Source: Ignavibacteria bacterium
GTDB taxonomy: Bacteria > Bacteroidota > Ignavibacteria > Tepidaquicellales > Tepidaquicellaceae
Assembly: GCA_018058125.1 (NCBI GenBank)
Contig: JAGPCH010000149.1
Span: 1 to 5,168 of the forward strand
Direction: 5' to 3'
Length of the DNA: 5,168 nt
Shown here: piece after piece, positions 1 through 5,168 of the stretch
Layout of the letters: every line of letters begins with the position of its first letter
How positions within the stretch are numbered: the first letter of the stretch is position 1
Made by a program: the position numbers and the translations under genes
Notes under the pieces: generated by a model
Database searches by the model: none
Told to the model about the DNA's origin: nothing
The model's input: the letters and a program-made list of their open reading frames with translations, nothing else

Positions 1-64
1 TTCTTTTTGGACATTATATGAAAATTTCAATTCGATTTTGTCAGTAATAAGTATTTATAAGAAC

Positions 65-112
65 AATACCTAATACCTAATACCTAATACCTAATACCTA
101 ATACCTAATACC
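65..112. repeat. Heptanucleotide tandem repeat (TAATACC)n
   Basis: Six perfect, uninterrupted copies of TAATACC fill 71-112. A partial copy (AATACC) precedes them at 65-70, and the array decays into TATTAC at 113-118. On the minus strand the unit reads GGTATTA, and the array begins just downstream of the DUF2723 stop codon (119-121). Because 7 is not a multiple of 3, each frame cycles through the unit and meets a stop (TAA on plus, TAG on minus), so the array blocks translation in all six frames. No other copy is present in the window. It could be a slippage-prone simple repeat or one member of a dispersed intergenic family. The rest of 1-118 shows no gene or terminator that I can support. 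Confidence 0.95.
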
Positions 113-118
113 TATTAC

Positions 119-2782
119 TTATTTAGGCTGTTCATTATTCATTTTCTGCTTGATCGACTCCATCTTTTGTCTGATGCTCACATCATTAACACCTGCAGCA
201 GCAAGTCTGTTTAACAGATCCAGTGCTTTCTGATATTCACCTTTAGCTTCATAAACATCCAGTAAAACCCTGTAAGGATTATAGTAAGATTGGAAATTGT
301 TAGGATTATTTTCCAGATCTTCTATGGCTTTTATTTCAACATTATTTATCATTTCATTGAATTTCTGTTTGTTGCCAAGTCTGTCATAAAGCATTGCTAT
401 ATCATATTCAATCCTGTAATCCATAGGGACAGTAGTTGAAGGAATTACTTCCTGAAGTCTGTTAAGTACAGCTTCGGCTTCACTATGTTTGGTGGAATCA
501 AGTGAATAATAATAAGCCAGTCTGAAAAATATAGTTCTGTATGTCTGTGTCATTCTTACCTGATCTTCATTATAGAAAAGATTCGGACTGTTAAGACCGG
601 TAAATCTGAATCCATACTTCGGAGTCTTTGAAGGCTCTGCAGGAGAATCAAAAATACATTCTTTCATGACTTGTTCATTTACATCAAAACTGCTGGTTGC
701 GCTTACAGTTTTAAAAGGAACCAGTCTTTGAGCCATACCTTCCATTACAATATAGTCAGCGAGTCCGACATAATTTTCTTCCGTTACGGTAATGGAGAAA
801 TATATTGGTCTGACCCATTTATTAGCTTTAATGATATCAATAAGAAGAAGATCATTTGCTTTTAATGCTGTGATAACCTGAGAACCTGATTGCTGACGAA
901 TAGTAGGAGCAATATTTGTAACGATCTTTGTCGGAAGATCAGGTTGATTTCTCATAGAATCCGGATAAGCAGATAAGGGAACATCGTATGTAACAGGTTT
1001 CTTTTCATCCCACTGCACAGGAGAAAGTTTTTTTAACTGAGCATCTGTAAAAGACATAGGAACAGTCAAAGCACCGTATGGTCTTTCATTTTTCAGCTGA
1101 AGGTTATACCAGTCAGTCTGTGCAAGTGACAGATTTACAACCCTTACGTCTGTTCTGATTCCGTAAACAGCCTGCAGACACCATAATGGAAAGGTATCAT
1201 TGTCACCGTTTGTAATAAGTATTCCGTCTTTTTCACAACTCTGCAGAATATTATATGCATAATCATAAGGGAGATAATTTCCGGCTCTGTTTTGATAATA
1301 ATAATTTACCCGGAGCATATTAGCAGGAACGGCTGCGAAAGAAAGCAAAAGCACTACAGAACATACTGCGACAAGAGATGATTTATTTTTTAATTTTTCT
1401 GATATCAGCTCTATGATACCGGCTACTCCAACTCCAATCCAGAGGGAGAAAGCCATAAATGCCCCGACATAGAAATAATCCCTTTCCCTCGGCTGAGGCT
1501 CCTGCTGGTTCTGATAAAGCGTTGTGACAATTCCCATCATCAGGAACATCATCAGGAATACAAACCCCAGTTTCCAGTCCCGCCGGAACTGGAAGAACAA
1601 TCCGAACATACCTATGAGAAACGGTATTCCGAAAAACTTTTGAAAATCGACCCCATCATTTTGATTATGCCCTGCTCTTCCGATATAATTCCAGAACCAG
1701 TAACGGTTAAACATATGATTGATCTGATATTCCCATAAAAACTCCATATCACTGGAATAATTCTGATAAATTCCCTGATGCTGTGGTTCCTGTGAATATC
1801 TTCTGGGCATTATAAGCGGTTGCTGTCCATACTGCTCCCTGTTCAGATAAGATAAAAGAGATTCAAGATCTGCCGGAGTATTTTCATTTAAAGGAAGATT
1901 AGTAACATTTGCTCTTTCGAGAATTGATATATAAGTAGAATATCCTAGAATGATTAAAAATAAGGACAAGGTAAGCAAACTCAAAATAGGACTCATTTTT
2001 TGTTTTGCATAATAAATTCCAAATATAAGTACACCAAGGAAAAGAATACCAACTATAATTCCACCTGACATCATTGCCGGAAACTTTTTAACTATTCCGG
2101 GATAAACTATTAAAAATGCTATTGCTGATAATCCTAAAGCAATCAGTAATGTCTTTGGTGAATATTCATATCTTTTAAAATAAAAGAATAACCCTGCAAG
2201 AAATATACACTGAGCAACAATCAAATGAATTCCAATTGATAGACCGACAATATACGCTACAAGAAGAAGGTATTTATCACTACCCGGCTCATCAGCTCTT
2301 TCCCACCATACCATCAATACCCACATGCATAGTCCTATGAGGAAAGTACCCATTCCGTAAACTTCCGCTTCAAGAGCGTTAAACCAGAATGTTTCACTGA
2401 ATGCGTAAGACAAAGCTCCGATCGCCGCAGATCCGCATATAAGTAAGACATCAAATGTTGTTTTTGGAATGCCTCTCCAGTTTTGGATTACCTTTGTAAT
2501 TATCAGATAAAGTAAGAGAACACACAACGAACTGGTAATCACTGAAAGATAATTAACTCGCAGGCCTATATCAGAAGCAGTAGGAAGCATTGTAAATATC
2601 TTACCCATAAGCGTAAAGAATGGCGCTCCCGGAGGATGTGGCACAGATAATGTATAAGCACAGGCAATAAATTCACCGCAATCCCATAAAGAAAATGTCG
2701 GCTGCACTGTCATTACATAAATGATCGTGGTAAACATGAATACTACAAAAGCAAATATCCTGTTGGTTAATTTAAAATCCAT
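119..2782 (-). CDS. DUF2723 family membrane protein, TMEM260-like putative protein O-mannosyltransferase with C-terminal TPR-like region
   Basis: This 887-residue protein fits the DUF2723 family (Pfam PF11028), which includes TMEM260, an animal O-mannosyltransferase with a GT-C-type fold. The likely role is lipid-linked sugar transfer to exported proteins at the inner membrane; substrate and sugar are inferred from the family only. About 12-13 hydrophobic segments lie between residues 9 and 488, starting with a signal-anchor-like helix at 9-27. The first extracytoplasmic loop carries WDCGEF (33-38), whose Asp34 is the best candidate for the GT-C catalytic acid. Other family-like blocks are LEAEVYG (137-143), QEPQPRERDYFYVG (427-440), TNGDNDTFPLW (524-534) and RPIYFS (658-663). 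The soluble half (about 490-887) is probably periplasmic, and helical TPR-like repeats cover about 740-860. The ATG start sits directly before the expected MDFKLTNR N-terminus, without a Shine-Dalgarno sequence. It lies 63 bp after clpP and is probably co-transcribed with it. The length looks complete, with no frameshift. Confidence 0.88.
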   Translation of the reverse strand: MDFKLTNRIFAFVVFMFTTIIYVMTVQPTFSLWDCGEFIACAYTLSVPHPPGAPFFTLMGKIFTMLPTASDIGLRVNYLSVITSSLCVLLLYLIITKVIQNWRGIPKTTFDVLLICGSAAIGALSYAFSETFWFNALEAEVYGMGTFLIGLCMWVLMVWWERADEPGSDKYLLLVAYIVGLSIGIHLIVAQCIFLAGLFFYFKRYEYSPKTLLIALGLSAIAFLIVYPGIVKKFPAMMSGGIIVGILFLGVLIFGIYYAKQKMSPILSLLTLSLFLIILGYSTYISILERANVTNLPLNENTPADLESLLSYLNREQYGQQPLIMPRRYSQEPQHQGIYQNYSSDMEFLWEYQINHMFNRYWFWNYIGRAGHNQNDGVDFQKFFGIPFLIGMFGLFFQFRRDWKLGFVFLMMFLMMGIVTTLYQNQQEPQPRERDYFYVGAFMAFSLWIGVGVAGIIELISEKLKNKSSLVAVCSVVLLLSFAAVPANMLRVNYYYQNRAGNYLPYDYAYNILQSCEKDGILITNGDNDTFPLWCLQAVYGIRTDVRVVNLSLAQTDWYNLQLKNERPYGALTVPMSFTDAQLKKLSPVQWDEKKPVTYDVPLSAYPDSMRNQPDLPTKIVTNIAPTIRQQSGSQVITALKANDLLLIDIIKANKWVRPIYFSITVTEENYVGLADYIVMEGMAQRLVPFKTVSATSSFDVNEQVMKECIFDSPAEPSKTPKYGFRFTGLNSPNLFYNEDQVRMTQTYRTIFFRLAYYYSLDSTKHSEAEAVLNRLQEVIPSTTVPMDYRIEYDIAMLYDRLGNKQKFNEMINNVEIKAIEDLENNPNNFQSYYNPYRVLLDVYEAKGEYQKALDLLNRLAAAGVNDVSIRQKMESIKQKMNNEQPK

Positions 2783-2825
2783 TTAATTGATTAATTTATA
2801 AATATTATGAATTCGGCATATTATT

Positions 2826-2848
2826 TAAATCCGTGTATAACGGAATTA
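2826..2848 (-). terminator. Possible weak hairpin after clpP (attenuator or processing site)
   Basis: On the minus strand the clpP stop codon is followed at once by TCCGT, a 5-base loop, and ACGGA (plus 2830-2844). The stem extends by three A-T pairs past one mismatch, so that the TAA stop forms the outermost pairs. It is the only GC-containing inverted repeat in the 63-bp gap before the DUF2723 gene. No long U run follows, so it is a poor intrinsic terminator. It could reduce read-through or stabilise the 3' end of a processed clpP message. Confidence 0.3.
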
Positions 2849-3514
2849 TTTTTTTTCTTTCTTCTCTCTGTGCAATAATATCTCGTCAATAAGTCCATAC
2901 TTTTTAGCTTCCTCAGGATTCATTATATTGTCTCTTTCTGCATCGTTCATTACTTTCTCGATAGGCTGACCGGAATGCTCAGCAGTGATCTTAAATAATG
3001 TCTCTCTGGTTTTTTCCATATCTCTTGCGTGAATAAGAATATCAGTAGTCTGTCCTCCAAGTCCGCTTGCCCAAGGCTGATGCATTAATATCTTGGAATG
3101 AGGTAAAGCGATTCTTTTTCCTTTTGCACCGCCTGTTAAAAGTAACTGACCCATTGAAGCCGCCATACCTACACACATTGTTGATATATCAGGTCTGATA
3201 TATTGCATCGTATCATATATTCCCAGACCTGCAGTTACACTTCCACCGGGTGAATTTATATAGATCATTATATCTTTATCCGGATCTTCTGATTCCAGAA
3301 ATAATAACTGTGCAATTATAAGAGAAGCCATTTCATCATATACAGCACTTCCAAGAAAAATTATTCTTTCCTTTAAAAGTCTTGAAAATATATCGTAAGC
3401 TCTTTCTCCTCTGGAGGTTTGTTCTACAACCATCGGGACAAGCTGACTGTTGATCTGATTCATTCCGTGATGAAGCAGATCTTCATTGTTTTTTATAATA
3501 TTTGAATAGTTCAT
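2846..3514 (-). CDS. clpP: ATP-dependent Clp protease proteolytic subunit ClpP
   Basis: ClpP is the serine peptidase that forms a double heptameric cytosolic chamber and degrades proteins unfolded and fed in by an AAA+ partner (ClpX, ClpA or ClpC). The 222 residues cover the whole family. Residues 25-54 carry the diagnostic N-terminal axial-loop block ([18 protein letters not shown]). The catalytic triad is visible as Ser120 in GMAASMG, His145 in LMHQP and Asp195 in AERDN. The oxyanion-side SPGGSV block is at 88-93. Compared with E. coli ClpP, the segment after HQP has one extra residue, which accounts for a Ser-His spacing of 25 and a His-Asp spacing of 50 rather than 49. About 24 residues precede the axial loop, and this stretch is probably a processed propeptide. 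The tail is lysine-rich (REKKEKK) and is encoded by a purine tract. The ATG start has an AT-rich leader with no Shine-Dalgarno sequence. The gene starts 58 bp after tig, and no clpX follows it. Confidence 0.98.
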   Translation of the reverse strand: MNYSNIIKNNEDLLHHGMNQINSQLVPMVVEQTSRGERAYDIFSRLLKERIIFLGSAVYDEMASLIIAQLLFLESEDPDKDIMIYINSPGGSVTAGLGIYDTMQYIRPDISTMCVGMAASMGQLLLTGGAKGKRIALPHSKILMHQPWASGLGGQTTDILIHARDMEKTRETLFKITAEHSGQPIEKVMNDAERDNIMNPEEAKKYGLIDEILLHREKKEKK

Positions 3515-3556
3515 TATTTTATAATTTTTAAATTTTACTGAATTTTTAAATACTTC

Positions 3557-3575
3557 TAACTTTTACAAAAAGTTA
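3557..3575 (-). other. AT-rich inverted repeat at the tig stop codon
   Basis: TAACTTTT, a 3-base loop (ACA on plus), and AAAAGTTA form a perfect 8-bp stem whose first bases on the minus strand are the TAA stop of tig. The stem has a single G-C pair, and no U tract follows it, so it should fold weakly. It does not look like a terminator and fits continued transcription into clpP. It may affect message processing between the two genes, or be chance in AT-rich DNA. Confidence 0.3.
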
Positions 3576-4844
3576 ATCTTCCTTTTTTACTATCTCTTCT
3601 ACCTCTTCGATCTTAGCATTTTTCAATATAAGATCCAGTACTTTATCATTTAAGATCTTCATTTTCACATCTTCATTTTCTTTATATGCTTCGATCAGTT
3701 TATCAGCCGGTATATTGTATCTTCCGGCATTTTCCTCAGCTATTTTAAGATAATCAGCTTCTTCGGCAGATATTTTGTTATCTTCGATCATTTTCTCTCT
3801 TATCAGATACCATTTAGCTTGAAGTATTGCATCGACTCTTTTTTCTTTTTTGAAATCCTCTACACTGAAATCTTTCGGGAGCTGCTGCTTCGGAAACTGA
3901 CGTTTATAATCATCAATCATACCGTTTTGTATAACGTCTATATATCTCTCCGGAGCAGGAATATCATTTGATTTGATCATTTCATTGATCGTGTCATTAT
4001 CAAGCTTCCTGTCTGCAATATCATTATAGATCTTCTGAATTTCATTTTTTATTTCAGCTCTGAAATCTTCCTCAGATTTTATATCTTCCTTAGTAGTCAC
4101 TTTTTTAAAAAACTCCTCATTCATTTCAGGCAATACCACTTTTTCAACTTTTGTACAAGTCACCTGAACTTTTTTATCTCCGCCTTCTGCATTCTTCGAA
4201 TCAATTACTCTGACTTCACCTTCTTTAATTCCTTTGAAACCCTCTTTGAATTCAGGAAAGATCTTATCATTTCCAAGATAGATTCTGAGATCTTTCTGAG
4301 TCTGACCAATTATTACGTTACCTTCATCATCCAGATTCTGAAGATCAACTGTAATGATATAATTGTCATCCAATGCTGCTCCGTCAATTTCATTTGTAGC
4401 ATTTCTTAATCTATGGTACTGTATCTCATCTTCTACCCTCGAATCATCTATTACATATCTCGTTTTCTTTAACTCCAGTCCTTTGAAACTATCAATTTTA
4501 ATATCAGGCATCACTTCAAATTCCACCTTGAAAGTAAACTTTTCTTTTGGTTTATAATCCATATCAGTTATTGCAGCCTTACTCATCAGGTCTAGTTTAT
4601 TTTCAATGATGTATTTAACAAAAATGTCATTGGCTATATCTTCGAGCGAAGAATATTCAATTCCTTCACCATAAAGCTTTTTGATCATATTTAATGGCGC
4701 TTTTCCTTTACGGAATCCTGGAATGTTGGATTTTTTTCTGTATTTTTCTATTGCTTTGTCAAAATGCGGTACTAATTCTTCGTAGGAAAGTTCTGCGGTG
4801 AGTTCTTTCTTTGAGTTTTCAAGATCGATTAACTTTAAATCCAA
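3573..4844 (-). CDS. tig: Trigger factor, ribosome-associated chaperone with an eroded FKBP domain; TTG start
   Basis: Trigger factor docks at the ribosome exit tunnel and shields nascent chains. The 423-residue product shows the usual layout: N-terminal ribosome-binding domain (about 1-115), FKBP-type PPIase domain (about 158-236), and the helical chaperone domain (linker about 117-150, arms about 240-423). The ribosome-docking signature GFRKGKAP is at 43-50, with Phe44-Arg45-Lys46 at the same numbers as in E. coli. That match supports the TTG start at 4844-4842. An in-frame TAA lies six codons upstream (4862-4860), no ATG lies between, and the first internal Met (53) is past the docking motif. 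The FKBP domain keeps the core FPEFKEGFKG (196-205) and LPEMNEEF (238-245). It is shortened at the flap, where E. coli has a FPEEYH stretch and this protein has SKNAEGGDKK (216-225), so isomerase activity is doubtful. It is the first gene of a probable tig-clpP-DUF2723 transcript. Confidence 0.97.
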   Translation of the reverse strand: MDLKLIDLENSKKELTAELSYEELVPHFDKAIEKYRKKSNIPGFRKGKAPLNMIKKLYGEGIEYSSLEDIANDIFVKYIIENKLDLMSKAAITDMDYKPKEKFTFKVEFEVMPDIKIDSFKGLELKKTRYVIDDSRVEDEIQYHRLRNATNEIDGAALDDNYIITVDLQNLDDEGNVIIGQTQKDLRIYLGNDKIFPEFKEGFKGIKEGEVRVIDSKNAEGGDKKVQVTCTKVEKVVLPEMNEEFFKKVTTKEDIKSEEDFRAEIKNEIQKIYNDIADRKLDNDTINEMIKSNDIPAPERYIDVIQNGMIDDYKRQFPKQQLPKDFSVEDFKKEKRVDAILQAKWYLIREKMIEDNKISAEEADYLKIAEENAGRYNIPADKLIEAYKENEDVKMKILNDKVLDLILKNAKIEEVEEIVKKED

Positions 4845-4873
4845 ATTTATTTTATATATTTAATTACAAACGT

Positions 4874-4904
4874 CAAAATTACTTAAATAGCTTAGAAGTA
4901 ACAA
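4874..4904 (-). promoter_or_regulatory. Predicted housekeeping promoter of tig (operon promoter)
   Basis: Read on the minus strand, TTG (4904-4902) is followed by 20 bases and then TAATTTTG (4881-4874), an exact match to the Bacteroidota TTG / TAnnTTTG pattern. The same bases can be read as a sigma-70-like TTGTTA-N17-TAATTT. Transcription would begin near 4867, giving a leader of roughly 20-25 nt before the TTG start codon. No other TAnnTTTG on the minus strand occurs in the gaps before clpP or the DUF2723 gene, which supports this as the promoter for all three. The start site is not proven. Confidence 0.6.
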
Positions 4905-5081
4905 GGAATTTAATAGTATTTTTAACAAAATAGTTTCAGTCACATCAATCGTTTAACAACTTAAAAATTACTAATGTATAAATTATTATTCAAAAATATT
5001 CCTTTTTCATATATTATATCTTATATCACTGCATTTTTTAATTGCCTGTATGATTTTTTTTTAAAATTATTTAAATTAACA

Positions 5082-5112
5082 TTGATTAAAAATTTCAGGT
5101 CAATTATATTTG
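5082..5112 (+). promoter_or_regulatory. Predicted promoter of the tRNA-Asn gene
   Basis: TTG (5082-5084), a 20-base spacer and TATATTTG (5105-5112) match the Bacteroidota TTG / TAnnTTTG pattern. The same bases can be read as TTGATT-N17-TATATT in the sigma-70 sense. The box ends 8 bases before the tRNA, so transcription would start only a few bases upstream of the mature 5' end, leaving a very short leader for RNase P. The spacer length equals that of the tig promoter facing the other way. Between the two promoters (4905-5081) I see only AT-rich sequence, with a T9-11 run near 5053-5062 and no gene. Confidence 0.6.
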
Positions 5113-5120
5113 TAATTCTT

Positions 5121-5168
5121 TGGACAGTAGCTCAATGGTGGAGCATTCGGCTGTTAACCGAAGGGTTG
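5121..5168 (+). tRNA. tRNA-Asn (anticodon GTT), 3' part beyond the window
   Basis: The 5' acceptor strand is TGGACAG (5121-5127). T8-A9 follow, then the D stem GCTC (5130-5133) pairing with GAGC (5141-5144) around an AATGGTG loop with the conserved GG. The anticodon stem TTCGG (5146-5150) pairs perfectly with CCGAA (5158-5162). The 7-base loop CTGTTAA has U33 before the anticodon GTT (5153-5155), which reads asparagine AAC/AAU codons. The sequence stops at the end of the variable loop, so the T arm, the 3' acceptor strand and any encoded CCA cannot be checked. The gene is divergent from tig. Confidence 0.95.

Noticed and set aside
1..14. Minus-strand ATG at 14-12 reading MSKK off the window edge, a possible next gene downstream of the DUF2723 gene.
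   Set aside because: Only four codons are visible, with no promoter match or ribosome binding site, so it cannot be told from chance.
2..73. Plus-strand frame open from the window edge to TAA at 71-73, a possible C-terminus of a convergent gene.
   Set aside because: It is 23 codons of AT-rich sequence with no recognisable motif, and it ends inside the tandem repeat.
106..117. TAATA-CC-TATTA inverted repeat considered as a terminator for the DUF2723 gene.
   Set aside because: The stem is five A-T pairs with a two-base loop and no U run, so it cannot act as an intrinsic terminator.
65..118. Heptamer array considered as a CRISPR array or plasmid iterons.
   Set aside because: The units are 7 bp with no spacers, no cas or rep gene is nearby, and the array is too compact for iterons.
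671..865. 64-codon plus-strand ORF inside the DUF2723 gene.
   Set aside because: It is a shadow of a well-supported minus-strand gene, with no promoter, start signal or recognisable protein.
2849..2856. Run of eight A residues (minus strand) just before the clpP stop; a -1 slip would add a short tail.
   Set aside because: The run encodes only the Lys-rich tail, no conserved extension is recognisable, and no stimulatory structure is convincing, so programmed frameshifting is not supported.
4363..4557. 64-codon plus-strand ORF inside tig.
   Set aside because: It lies antisense to conserved trigger factor sequence and resembles no known protein.
4974..5168. Plus-strand ORF starting at ATG 4974, open for 65 codons to the window end.
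   Set aside because: It runs through the tRNA promoter and the tRNA itself; the hydrophobic Phe/Ile/Leu-rich product is what random AT-rich DNA gives.

Overview
The window reads as chromosomal DNA from an AT-rich bacterium of the Bacteroidota/Chlorobiota/Ignavibacteriota (FCB) group. Four things point there. The leaders lack Shine-Dalgarno sequences. There is a large membrane protein of the DUF2723 (TMEM260-like) family, which is characteristic of that superphylum. Both promoters I can recognise have the form TTG-N20-TAnnTTTG, the Bacteroidota housekeeping promoter pattern. The gene products also resemble that group. The phylum is an inference; I could not run a search.

Layout. Positions 1-118 hold no convincing gene. 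They contain a perfect 7-bp tandem repeat (TAATACC, six full copies plus a partial one) that ends six bases from the stop codon of the neighbouring gene. Three genes then lie head to tail on the minus strand. Read in transcription order they are tig (trigger factor, 4844 to 3573), clpP (ATP-dependent protease subunit, 3514 to 2846) and a DUF2723 glycosyltransferase-like membrane protein with a C-terminal TPR-like tail (2782 to 119). The gaps of 58 and 63 bp contain no recognisable promoter, so one transcript is plausible. A 276-bp, very AT-rich divergent region separates tig from a plus-strand tRNA-Asn(GTT), which is cut off by the window edge. Two promoters face away from each other in that region.

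How the genes fit together. Trigger factor receives nascent chains at the ribosome exit, and ClpP with an AAA+ partner degrades failed proteins. This pairing is an old protein quality-control linkage. The usual third member, clpX, does not follow clpP here; its place is taken by the DUF2723 protein, whose family includes protein O-mannosyltransferases acting on exported proteins.

Most of the window is ordinary housekeeping DNA. The points worth a second look are the matched divergent promoters, the TTG start of tig, the eroded FKBP domain of trigger factor, the heptamer repeat at the end of the gene cluster, and the missing clpX. I see no sign of a new defence, mobile or RNA-guided system.
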